NCBI GenBank assembly: GCA_963169045.1
Contig: CAUJDF010000028.1
Location: 124,001-188,000, forward strand
Length of the DNA stretch: 64,000 nt
Reading direction: 5' to 3'
Origin: Myxococcota bacterium
GTDB lineage: Bacteria; Myxococcota_A; Bradymonadia; UBA7976; UBA1532
Numbering within the stretch: position 1 is the stretch's first letter; each line of letters opens with the position of its first letter. A program made the translations under genes and the position numbers. This document shows, one piece after another, positions 1 through 10,501 of the stretch. The notes beneath the pieces are model-generated. The model searched no databases, was not told where the DNA came from, and saw only the letters and a list, made by a program, of their open reading frames with translations.

Positions 1-1189
1 GCGTGCGGCAGGCGCAGGCGCGGGTCTCGGCGGGCGTCTCGGGCTCGCCCTCGGCGCCGGGGACGGCCGCGCGGCACGGCGTCGCGGCGTGCGGGTTCTC
101 CGCGTCGACCGGCTGCTCGCAGACGTAGAGGTTCGAGAGGTAGTCCCACTCGCCGCAGTTCTCGTCCATGTGGCCGGGGCAGTAGGCGCCGACGTCGAAC
201 TCCATCGTGTCGAAGCCGGCCATGACGTCGGCGGGCGGGAGCTCCACCTCGGCGACGGCGTGCCCCACGTTCTCGTGGAAGACGGGGACGATCGTGACGC
301 CCTCGGCGGCGTCGAGCGTGGCCTGCCGCTCGCGCTCGAAGTGGAAGTAGCGCGCCTCGAGGGCGAGCCCCTGGAGGCGCGGCACGCCGGCGACGATGTC
401 GGTGAGCAGGCCCACCTGCCGCAGGCGCTGGGTCGAGTCGATGCCGAACCAGAGCGGCGAGCGCGCGGCGATGAGGTCGCGCAGCCAGCCCTCGGCGCCG
501 CCGAGCGGCCGCGCGACGAAGTGCAGGCGGCCCGTCCAGCGGGCGCGCTCCGCCTCGGTCCGCCCGATCAGGACGCGGTCGAAGACCGACTTCAGGCGGC
601 GCACGTCGAGGGGGGCGTCCTCGTCGAAGGAGCCGAAGACGTAGTGGACGTCGGGGGGCGAGGCGTCGAGCAGCGCCGCGACCTCGCGCGCAGCCTCGCC
701 GTTCGCGAACCACAGCGTCTCGAGGTAGTTGCGCAGGTCCTGGGGCTGGCGCGGGTCGTTGGTGAAGAACGAGAAGAGGAAGGCGTCCTCGCCCGTCCAG
801 AGGCGCGCCAGGTCGAAGTCGCCGTCGAGGGTGCGCAGCCGCACGTCGCCGGCGAGGTCGCGCCAGCCCGTGCCGTAGGGCCCGGGGGCGAAGCCCGTGT
901 CGGGCGGCGCCGCGTCGGGCGTCGCCGCGTCGGGCGTCGCCGCGTCGGGCGTCGCCGCGTCGGCGGTCGCCGCGTCGGCGGTCGCCGCGTCGGGCCGAGC
1001 CGCGTCGGGCCGCCCCGCGTCCCGCTCCTCGGGCGGTTGCGGATCGCAGCCACCGTCGGCGTGCGGCCCCGCCCCGGCACCGCAGGGCGCCGCATCGGGC
1101 CGCGCGGCGTCGGTCTCGGCGTCGCCGCCCCCGCCGTCACCGCAGCCCCAGAGCCAGGCCGCCGCGCACAGCCAACCCCAGCCTCGCAT
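1..1189 (-). CDS. Lipoprotein-like exported protein with DAATPDAAT linker and PNGase F-like C-terminal region (truncated by window edge)
   Basis: Reverse-strand reading from ATG at 1189: MRGWGWLCAAAWLWGCGDGGGG (signal peptide + lipobox Cys), then PDAATPDAATPDAAPPDTG linker, then ...FDTMEFDVGAYCPGHMDENCGEWDYLSNLYVCE, resembling peptide-N-glycosidase F-type domains. Not in ORF track because it leaves the window. Confidence 0.65.
   Translation of the reverse strand, partial: MRGWGWLCAAAWLWGCGDGGGGDAETDAARPDAAPCGAGAGPHADGGCDPQPPEERDAGRPDAARPDAATADAATADAATPDAATPDAATPDAAPPDTGFAPGPYGTGWRDLAGDVRLRTLDGDFDLARLWTGEDAFLFSFFTNDPRQPQDLRNYLETLWFANGEAAREVAALLDASPPDVHYVFGSFDEDAPLDVRRLKSVFDRVLIGRTEAERARWTGRLHFVARPLGGAEGWLRDLIAARSPLWFGIDSTQRLRQVGLLTDIVAGVPRLQGLALEARYFHFERERQATLDAAEGVTIVPVFHENVGHAVAEVELPPADVMAGFDTMEFDVGAYCPGHMDENCGEWDYLSNLYVCEQPVDAENPHAATPCRAAVPGAEGEPETPAETRACACRT
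897..1020. repeat. In-frame ~15-bp tandem repeat encoding (DAATP)n linker
   Basis: Repeated gcgtcgggcgtcgcc / gcgtcggcggtcgcc units visible in sequence. Confidence 0.8.
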
Positions 1190-1295
1190 CGCTCCCCCAC
1201 CCCGCCGTGTGTCTCGCGAGTATAGGGCGAACCGCCGGCGCGCGTCTCCCGACACCGCCGGCGCCTCCGCGGCGTCTGTCGACTGGAGGTCGCGC

Positions 1296-2075
1296 ATGCG
1301 GGGAGCGGAGGCGCTCATCGGCGGGCTGGGACGGCGGACGATCGGTGCCTGCGGCGGCGCCGGCCGCGCCACGGTGCTGCTCGGCCGCGCGCTCGGGCGC
1401 CTGCTGCGGCCGCCCATCCGGGGGCGGCAGATCGTCCAGCACGTCCACTTCATCGGCAACCAGTCGGTGGGCATCGTCCTGCTGACGGCGATGTTCACCG
1501 GGATGGTGCTCGTCCTGCAGGGCTACGACGCCCTCGTCGGGTTCGGCTCCGTCGCCTACCTCGGCCCGCTCGTCTCCCTGAGCCTCATCCGGGAGCTCGG
1601 GCCAGTGATGGCGGCGCTCATGGTGACCGCCCGCGCCGGCTCCGCCATCGCCGCCAGCCTCGCCACGATGCGCGTCACCGAGCAGATCGACGCGCTCGAG
1701 GCGATGGCCGTCGACCCGGTCGGGTACCTCGTCAGCCCGCGCATCGTCGCCGCCCTCTTCTGCGTGCCGGCGCTCACCGCCCTCTTCGATCTGACGGGCA
1801 TCGCCGCCGGATGGCTCTTCGGCGTGACCGTCCTCGGCATCGACGGCGGTGTGTTCATGGCGCGCACGCGCGAGGCGGTGGGCATGGACGACGTGGCGAT
1901 CGGCTTCTGGAAGTCGCTGGTGTTCGGCGTGTTCGTGGCCTGGATCTCGACGAGCCGCGGCTACTTCGCCCGGGGCGGTGCCATGGGCGTCGGCCAGGCG
2001 ACGACCCAGGCGGTCATCCTCATCTCGGTGCTCGTGCTGGCCGGCGACTACGTCATGAGCGCTCTTCTGTTCTGA
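1296..2075 (+). CDS. mlaE: MlaE family ABC transporter permease
   Basis: RBS ggaggt at ~1285; IVQHVHFIGNQSVGIVLLTAMFTGMVLVLQGY...LGPLVSLSLIRELGPVMAALMVTARAGSAIAASLATMRVTEQIDALEAMAVDPVGYLVSPR is a classic MlaE/permease signature. Confidence 0.95.
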   Translation: MRGAEALIGGLGRRTIGACGGAGRATVLLGRALGRLLRPPIRGRQIVQHVHFIGNQSVGIVLLTAMFTGMVLVLQGYDALVGFGSVAYLGPLVSLSLIRELGPVMAALMVTARAGSAIAASLATMRVTEQIDALEAMAVDPVGYLVSPRIVAALFCVPALTALFDLTGIAAGWLFGVTVLGIDGGVFMARTREAVGMDDVAIGFWKSLVFGVFVAWISTSRGYFARGGAMGVGQATTQAVILISVLVLAGDYVMSALLF

Positions 2076-2086
2076 GGGGGAGGTCG

Positions 2087-2617
2087 GTGGAGAGCTACAC
2101 ACGGACCGAGATCGCGGTGGGTGTGTTCGTGCTGCTGGGGCTGGCGGCGCTGGCGTGGCTGTCGGTGTCGATCGGTGGCATGCGCCTGATGGCGGGCGAA
2201 CAGATGCGGATCGGCGCCCGCTTCGCCACGGTGGGCGGGCTCAAGGAGGGTGCCACCGTGCGCCTGGCGGGCGTGAGCGTGGGCCGGGTGGAAGACATCC
2301 GGCTCGAGGACTACGCCGCCGAGGTGACGCTGCAGGTGGACCGCGGCCTGGCGCTGCCCGACGACACGATCGCCTCCATCCACACCGAGGGCCTGCTGGG
2401 CGAGGCCTTCGTGTCGCTGTCGCCCGGCGCGAGCGAGGCGGACCTGCGCGACGGCGGCCGCATCGCGCGGACGGAGCCGCCGCTCGACCTCATGCAGCTC
2501 CTGTCGAAGTACGCGTTCGGCGACGTCGGCGACACCACGCCGAACCCCACCGGAGGCGGCGGACCCGAAGATCCGCTGGCCCCGCCTCCCCCCACTTCTC
2601 CACGAGGTGCCCCATGA
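2087..2617 (+). CDS. mlaD: MlaD/MCE-domain protein
   Basis: GTG start; VESYTRTEIAVGVFVLLGLAALAWLSVSIGG TM helix, then MCE core ...GLKEGATVRLAGVSVGRVEDI...ALPDDTIASIHTEGLLGEAFVSLSPG. Confidence 0.93.
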   Translation: MESYTRTEIAVGVFVLLGLAALAWLSVSIGGMRLMAGEQMRIGARFATVGGLKEGATVRLAGVSVGRVEDIRLEDYAAEVTLQVDRGLALPDDTIASIHTEGLLGEAFVSLSPGASEADLRDGGRIARTEPPLDLMQLLSKYAFGDVGDTTPNPTGGGGPEDPLAPPPPTSPRGAP

Positions 2618-3987
2618 GCGTCCGGCGATGGGCGGTCGCGATCCTGGCGACGGCGGCGGTCCCGGCGCACGCGGCGAAGCTGACGCGCGCCGAGGTGGTG
2701 GAGCGCGCGGCGAGGCAGAACCCGCAGGTGGCCGCCGCGCGCGCGCAGATCGCGAAGGTCGAGGCGCAGAAGGCCCAGGCCGACGCGGCGCGCTGGCCCG
2801 AGATCACGCTGCAGGCGGCGACCGGCCCGTCGCTGCGGGCCGAGCTCGTGCCGGGCACCTCGCAGTCGACCGAGAGCCCGTACGACGCGGGCTTCGACGA
2901 CCTGTCCATCCTCGTCGGGGGGCAGCTGCAGGTGCTGCAGCCGCTCTACACGTTCGGGAAGATCGACGACCGGCGCGAGGCCGCCGAGCACGGCATCCGC
3001 GCGCGCACCGCCGAGTCGGAGATCACGTCGCAGCAGGTGGCGCTCGAAGCGGCGCGGCTCTATGAAGGCTGGCTCTTCGCCCGCGAGGCGCAGCGCTTCA
3101 TGGAGGAGATCGTCCACTACGCCGAGCGCACGCTCGAGCGCGCCCGGCAGGAGTCCCAGGTGCAGGGCAGCACCATCACCGAGGCGGACGTCCTGCGCCT
3201 CACCTCGGCGCTCAAGGCGGCGCAGATGGGCGGCCACCGCGCCGTGGCCGGCGTGCGCCAGGCGGAGGCCGGCCTGCGCGCGTACCTCGGCCTGCCGGAG
3301 GACGAGCCGCTCGAACCGGGGAACGAAACGCTCGAGCCGCTGGCCTCACAGGCCACGCCGGTCGAGCAGTCGGTCGCCACCGCCCTCGACCGCCGCCCCG
3401 AGCTCACCGCCCTGCGCGAGGGCATCGTGGCGTATCAGAAGCTCGCCGACGCCGAGCGCGCGGCGTACTACCCCGACTTCTTCGTGCTCGGGGCAGTCTC
3501 GGCCGTCTACACCCACGACCGCGACCTGCTCGAGAACCGGTACCTGATCGACCCGCTCTACCACTTCGTGCCGAGCGTGCTGCTGGGCGTGCGCTGGACG
3601 GTGCAGGCGGACATGGCCGGCGCCCGCGGCGAGGAAGTGCGCGCCGAGGCGCAACGGTTGCAAGGGTTGCTGGACTGGGCGCGGCAGGGTGTGCCCGCCG
3701 AGGTCCGCAAGGCGTCCGAGGACGCCGAGCGGGCACGGCGCGACATCGAAGCCGCGGCCCAGGGCGTCGAGGCGGCCAAGAAGTGGGCGGTGCGCGCCGA
3801 CCTGGACTTCGCGGCCGGCCTCACGGACGCGACCTCGGTGACCGACGCCGTCACCGCCTACACCGAGCTGCGGCTCGCGCAGCTCGACGCCGTGTACCGG
3901 CTCAACACCGCGCTCGCCGAGCTGGCCCGCGCCACCGGCACCCTCGGCGCGCCGGAGGGTCCGTACACCGAAGGAACGAGGCCATGA
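2614..3987 (+). CDS. TolC family outer membrane protein
   Basis: ATGA overlap with mlaD; signal peptide, then LTRAEVVERAARQNPQVAAARAQIAKVEAQKAQADAARWPEITL and long coiled-coil repeats typical of TolC/OEP. Confidence 0.9.
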   Translation: MSVRRWAVAILATAAVPAHAAKLTRAEVVERAARQNPQVAAARAQIAKVEAQKAQADAARWPEITLQAATGPSLRAELVPGTSQSTESPYDAGFDDLSILVGGQLQVLQPLYTFGKIDDRREAAEHGIRARTAESEITSQQVALEAARLYEGWLFAREAQRFMEEIVHYAERTLERARQESQVQGSTITEADVLRLTSALKAAQMGGHRAVAGVRQAEAGLRAYLGLPEDEPLEPGNETLEPLASQATPVEQSVATALDRRPELTALREGIVAYQKLADAERAAYYPDFFVLGAVSAVYTHDRDLLENRYLIDPLYHFVPSVLLGVRWTVQADMAGARGEEVRAEAQRLQGLLDWARQGVPAEVRKASEDAERARRDIEAAAQGVEAAKKWAVRADLDFAAGLTDATSVTDAVTAYTELRLAQLDAVYRLNTALAELARATGTLGAPEGPYTEGTRP

Positions 3988-4676
3988 ACAGCCCTCGCCT
4001 GGCCGTCCTGCTGCTGGCGCTCGCGACGCCGGCTCTCGCCCAGGTCCAAGCGCCCTCCCCCGCCGCGCCCACGGCGCCCGCGCAAGCGAAGGCCACCGCC
4101 GCCGACCCCCGCGAGGTCATCCGGCAGGCCGTCGACGAGGTGCTCGCGGTGCTGCGCGACCCGTCGCTGGCGAAGTCCGCCCGCCGCCCCGAGCGCATCG
4201 AGGCGATCCGCGCCGTCGTCGACCGCGTGTTCGACTGGAACGCGATGGCGCAGAGCAGCCTCGGCGTCCACTGGCGCAAGCTGGACGCGGGCCAGCGCAA
4301 GGCGTTCGTCGCCGTCTTCCGCGACGTGCTCGCGGCCGAATACGTGAACGATTTCGACCGTTTCCGCGGCGACGAGCAGGTGACGGTCGACCAGGTGCAG
4401 AAGACCGGCGACACGCGCACCGTCCAGACGACGGTCGTCACCCACAGCCGCGAGCGGGTGCCCGTCGACTATGCCATGCAGCGCACGCCCGAGGGCCGCT
4501 GGGTGGTGCACGACTTCAGCGTCGAAGGCATCAGCATCGTCAATCACTACCGCCAGAGCTTTCAGCGGTACCTGACCAACCACTCGTTCGACGAGCTGAT
4601 GGGGACGCTCGAGCGGCGCCGGCAGGTCCTGCGCGAGGCGGGGCCGGCGGGAGAGTCCGGCCTGCCCATGAACTGA
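3984..4676 (+). CDS. mlaC: MlaC/Ttg2-type ABC transporter substrate-binding protein
   Basis: ATGA overlap with tolC-like gene; signal peptide; IEAIRAVVDRVFDWNAMAQSSLGVHWRKLDAGQRKAFVAVFRDVLAAEYVNDFDRF...VDYAMQRTPEGRWVVHDFSVEGISIVNHYRQSFQRYL. Confidence 0.93.
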   Translation: MNSPRLAVLLLALATPALAQVQAPSPAAPTAPAQAKATAADPREVIRQAVDEVLAVLRDPSLAKSARRPERIEAIRAVVDRVFDWNAMAQSSLGVHWRKLDAGQRKAFVAVFRDVLAAEYVNDFDRFRGDEQVTVDQVQKTGDTRTVQTTVVTHSRERVPVDYAMQRTPEGRWVVHDFSVEGISIVNHYRQSFQRYLTNHSFDELMGTLERRRQVLREAGPAGESGLPMN

Positions 4677-4688
4677 AGGAGCGATGTC

Positions 4689-4880
4689 ATGGTGCGGATG
4701 GAACTGACGGACGAAGAGGCCCGCTTCATGCTGCAGGAGCTGCGTCAGCGCGCCCACGAGCGCGAGGTGGAGCTCGTCCACACCGACGAGCGCAAGATGC
4801 AGCGCGCGGTGCGCGACGACTACGAGCGCTTGCAGTCGATCGTCGACAAGATCCGGCGGATGGTCGGCGGCGTGAGCTGA
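4689..4880 (+). CDS. Small hypothetical protein (63 aa), last gene of the Mla-like operon
   Basis: Short ORF 12 bp after mlaC with upstream gaaggagcg; charged helical composition. Confidence 0.7.
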   Translation: MVRMELTDEEARFMLQELRQRAHEREVELVHTDERKMQRAVRDDYERLQSIVDKIRRMVGGVS

Positions 4881-4890
4881 GGCGCGCCGC

Positions 4891-6714
<1,824 letters not shown>

Positions 6715-7742
6715 CCCATCCTCCCGACACATGACACGAACTGGCGCGGATGCTAGCCCCGCGGCCGGGATCCGAGTCAAGTCGCGCAGTTCGCGACGCC
6801 GGACGGTGGGCGAAGGCCAGCGTGGCATCGGCGCCCCCCGCGAGGCGCGAGGCGCGGGCGAGGTCGTCGCCGACGCCGTCGACGACCGGTGCGAGACCCT
6901 CTTCGTCGAGTCGCGCGAGGTACCAGCCGGCGATCCGCAGCGCGGCCGCGTCGTCGCGCCCGCCGCGGGCACCGCCGCTCGAGACGAGGAACAGGCGGGT
7001 GGGATCGCCGCGGAGCGACCAGCCCGCGATGCGCGCCCGCTCGGCGGCGCCCCACCCGCCGAGGCAGGCGCGCGCGTCGCCGTCCGGCAGGACGAAGCGG
7101 GCGCGCTCGCCCACCGCGATCACGTCGCCGGCGCCGATCTGCCAGCCGACACACCAATCGCCAGCCACCAGCACCGCCGCGAGCGCGGCGGCATGGGACG
7201 CCCGCGCGGCGTCGTCGCCGACCGCGTCGTGCCAGGCCTCGAGGATGCCACGCGAGAGCCGGGCCAGCGTCGCCGGCGCGAGGACGGCGCCCGGGCGGGC
7301 CGGCTCGCGGGCCAGCACGTGGCCGCAGGCGGCGAGCACGTCGCCGGCGGCCTCGACCGCGAGGCGCGCGCCGGCGGGCCCGCGCGGGCTGCCGCCGCCG
7401 TCGGCGACGGCGATGACGCAGCCGCCTTCGATGCGACGCGCGGCCACGGCGCCGGCGCAGGGCCGGGCGTCGTGCCGGTGTGTCGCCCCGGCGTACGCCA
7501 CGCCCGCCGCCTGCCATGCCATCGTCGCCACGCGCGCCCCCCTCGGATCGGCCCCTGCTTCGGCCGGCGGCGGACCCCGGTGCAGACGTGGGTCCGCCGC
7601 GACCCGCGCAACGAAATCCCGAGGCGTGGCGGCGTCGGAAAGTCGTGGGGGCGCCGTCCCACAGGGTCGACGGAGACAAGACGACGTCGCGAGCGGCTGC
7701 CCCTCTGAGGGCGCGGTGCGCCCCTTGCACTGGGGGCGCCGC

Positions 7743-8834
7743 ATGCGCTCGAAACTGCTGATGATCCTGGCACTGGCCGCCGCCGGATGCGACGGCGGCA
7801 CGAACGACGACCCGGCGCCCACGGACGGCGCGCCCCCGCCCGACGCCGCGCCGCCCGGCGACGCGGACGCGCCGCCCGGTGACGCGGCGCCTCCCGACGC
7901 CGCGCCGGCGCCGGACGCGGCGCCCGAGCCCGACGGCGGCCCCGTCGACCCGTGGGCGGGCTGTCCGGGTCCCGAGACGGCGATCGCCGACCCGTCGTGG
8001 CCCAACACGCTGCGCGCGGCGGGCGCCGAGTACTGCACCGCACCTCGCGAGCACGGCGACCTGCGCCAGGATCGGACGCAGAAGGCGACGCTGCGCCTCC
8101 CGGACGGCGACTACCGTCTGCCAGCAGGCGAGGACGGCGGCCCGTTCGCGCTCCCGATCTGTGTGCGCGGCCGCGACGGCGCTCTCTGGCGGAGCGCCGG
8201 TGCCGGCACCCTGCGCGCCACCCGCCACGACCGCCCCGACCGGACGATCCACCAGTACGCGCTCACGCAGCCGCTCACCGACGGCACGTCGACGCGCCCG
8301 TTCGAGGGCCGCATCCACCTGGTCGTCCTCGAAGGGGAGGCACCCGTCGCCACCTTCGACGGTCGCCACCCCTCCCCGTTCGGCGACGACGACGGCTTCG
8401 CGTTCACGCTCTGCGCCGCGGGCGAGTCGTGCGACGACGAGGGCGCGCGGCGCTTCGACGCCTGCGCGTTCGACGGCGTGCCCGCCCAGCGCCACCACGT
8501 GCGCTTCGACGACGGCGAGGTCGCGCTCACCGTGCGCATCGGCGAGTCGCCGGCCGGGACCGAGCCCGCGGCCTTCGTCCGCGCCGAAGGCACGTGGGAC
8601 GACACCCCCTTCGTGGTGACCGACCCGTGGCGGCTCCTCTACCGCCCGTCGCACCACCACTTCCAGCGCGACTTCGGCGTGCTCTTCGAGACCCCCGTCG
8701 GCGACGTGTGCGGCCTCGAGATCGTCCGGCTCGACGGCTTCGGCGGCTTCGACCACGCCGAGGCGTGGACCGTCGACTGCGACTTCGTCCGCGTCGCCCC
8801 CCTGACCATCCGCGAGTCGACCGTGGAACGCTGA
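7743..8834 (+). CDS. Hypothetical lipoprotein with DAAPPDAA linker
   Basis: MRSKLLMILALAAAGCDGGTNDDPAPTDGAPPPDAAPPGDADAPPGDAAPPDAAPAPDAAPEPDGG; single coherent frame. Confidence 0.82.
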   Translation: MRSKLLMILALAAAGCDGGTNDDPAPTDGAPPPDAAPPGDADAPPGDAAPPDAAPAPDAAPEPDGGPVDPWAGCPGPETAIADPSWPNTLRAAGAEYCTAPREHGDLRQDRTQKATLRLPDGDYRLPAGEDGGPFALPICVRGRDGALWRSAGAGTLRATRHDRPDRTIHQYALTQPLTDGTSTRPFEGRIHLVVLEGEAPVATFDGRHPSPFGDDDGFAFTLCAAGESCDDEGARRFDACAFDGVPAQRHHVRFDDGEVALTVRIGESPAGTEPAAFVRAEGTWDDTPFVVTDPWRLLYRPSHHHFQRDFGVLFETPVGDVCGLEIVRLDGFGGFDHAEAWTVDCDFVRVAPLTIRESTVER

Positions 8835-8841
8835 ATCCTCA

Positions 8842-10305
8842 TCAGCGGCCGCAATCGTGGTCGAGCACCTTCGTCTTTTCGGCGGGCTTGATGACGTCGT
8901 CGGCGAGGGTCTGTTCGCGCATGTAATAGATCGACACACGCCTCAGATCATCGTCACGCTCGCGGTTGTCGCGGGAGCGATCGCACAGGTACCGCGCGAG
9001 GTAGGGGCGGTAGGCGCTGCGGGCGCGGAACCACAGCTGCCACATGTACAGACGCCAGCGATGGGAGGCATAGACGTCGGCGGGCCACGAGGGGCGCTCC
9101 CAGCCGACGTGGGCCGCCTCGGGGAGCAGGAACGCCTCGCCGCCGTCGGCCCGCTGCCCGACCAGCACCCACCAGCCGCCGTCGTGCCGCGGCCCGGGCG
9201 CGAACATGTTCCAGGTCTGGTCGAGGCGCAGGACGTCGCCCACCACGGCGACGTCGGCGGGCATCCGCACCTTGTTCGTGACGGTGCACACGTTCCACCA
9301 CGTCACGTAGACCAGCGCCGCGGCGACGAGCGCGTTCGTGGCGCGTCGGGTCCGCCACGCGAGCGGCCGGGCGCCGAGCCGGGCGCGGATCGCCGTCGAG
9401 AGCCGCGACGGATCCCAGCGGACGCGCCGGCCGAGGTGGTCCCACAGCCATCCGGGCACGAACGGCAGCAGCGCCGCCGCGCCCGCGAACGGCCAGACGC
9501 CGAGGCGGAAGTTCACGGCGAAGCCCACGAACACACAGGCGAACAGCGCCAGCGCCACCGTGCGCACCGGCCCGACGCGCCACGGCACGAAGAACAGGAA
9601 CGGCCCCGCCGCCTCGAACACGAACACGAACAACGTCATGAACCGCAGGAACTCGGGGCCGAGCCCCAGCAGCAGCTGCGAGGCGGGCGTGGCGAGCTCG
9701 TTCCAGTGCAGCGCGTAGTAGACGGCCGTCCCGTCGGGCCACCAGTCGCGGCTCGTCTTCAGGAAGACCGTGAACCAGAACAGATACGCCGTCTGTAGCT
9801 GCACGGCGACCGTCGCCGCCGACAGAACGTGCCGCGGCGGCTCGTACCCCTCCTGGGCGCGCGCCCGGTCGACGGACCAGACCGCGCCGAGCGGCAGGAA
9901 CATCGCCCAGAACAAGAAGACGCGCAGGACCGTGTCGCTGCCCTGCAGGATCATCTCGTTGCGCGAGACGATCGAGCAGAACAGGACCCAGGTGGCGACG
10001 GTGGCGGCGCGCGTGCGCCAGCCGACGAGCATCGCCGTGGCGGCGAGCGCGCAGGCGCCGAAGACGGCCTTGGCGAAGGCCGGCGCGCCGCTCGCCATCA
10101 GCACCGACAGGTGCCAGCGGTCGAACGGCCGCTCGATCAGCGCCGACCGGGGCAGGACGCCGGCGTCGGTGTAGTGCTCGGTGAGGGAGAGCGCGCGCGT
10201 CGCCAGGTCGGCGAGCACGACGAGCGCCAGCCCGACGCGGAAGGCCGCGAGCGAGCGCGCGTCCATGCCGAAGACGAGCCGCAGGTTCACCTTCAGCGAC
10301 TGCAA
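8842..10305 (-). CDS. HTTM domain (vitamin K-dependent gamma-carboxylase-like) integral membrane protein
   Basis: MDARSLAAFRVGLALVVLADLATRALSLTEHYTDAGVLPR...; multiple TM helices; LDQTWNMFAPGPRHDGGWWVLVG typical of HTTM proteins. Confidence 0.88.
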   Translation of the reverse strand: MQSLKVNLRLVFGMDARSLAAFRVGLALVVLADLATRALSLTEHYTDAGVLPRSALIERPFDRWHLSVLMASGAPAFAKAVFGACALAATAMLVGWRTRAATVATWVLFCSIVSRNEMILQGSDTVLRVFLFWAMFLPLGAVWSVDRARAQEGYEPPRHVLSAATVAVQLQTAYLFWFTVFLKTSRDWWPDGTAVYYALHWNELATPASQLLLGLGPEFLRFMTLFVFVFEAAGPFLFFVPWRVGPVRTVALALFACVFVGFAVNFRLGVWPFAGAAALLPFVPGWLWDHLGRRVRWDPSRLSTAIRARLGARPLAWRTRRATNALVAAALVYVTWWNVCTVTNKVRMPADVAVVGDVLRLDQTWNMFAPGPRHDGGWWVLVGQRADGGEAFLLPEAAHVGWERPSWPADVYASHRWRLYMWQLWFRARSAYRPYLARYLCDRSRDNRERDDDLRRVSIYYMREQTLADDVIKPAEKTKVLDHDCGR

Positions 10306-10315
10306 GCGCGCCGGC

Positions 10316-10501
10316 TCAGAGCTTGTGAAGCAATCGGACGCCCTGGCGAGCGGGCCGATGCGTCGTGCCAGGCAAGGAGCTGGGTGCAGAAAATCCGAGG
10401 CGTACCAGAGGTACGCCCCAGGACTTTCGGGCCCCGGCGACGCCGGATGGCGCGGCGCAGCGGCACGCGCAGCCGGTGGACGATTGCTTCACGAGCTCTC
10501 A
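10316..10501. mobile_element. MITE/REP-like non-coding element with ~21-bp terminal inverted repeats
   Basis: Left arm 10316-10336 tcagagcttgtgaagcaatcg; right arm 10481-10501 cgattgcttcacgagctctca (reverse complement tgagagctcgtgaagcaatcg, 19/21 match); internal perfect hairpin ggcgtacc-aga-ggtacgcc at 10399-10417. Confidence 0.75.
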
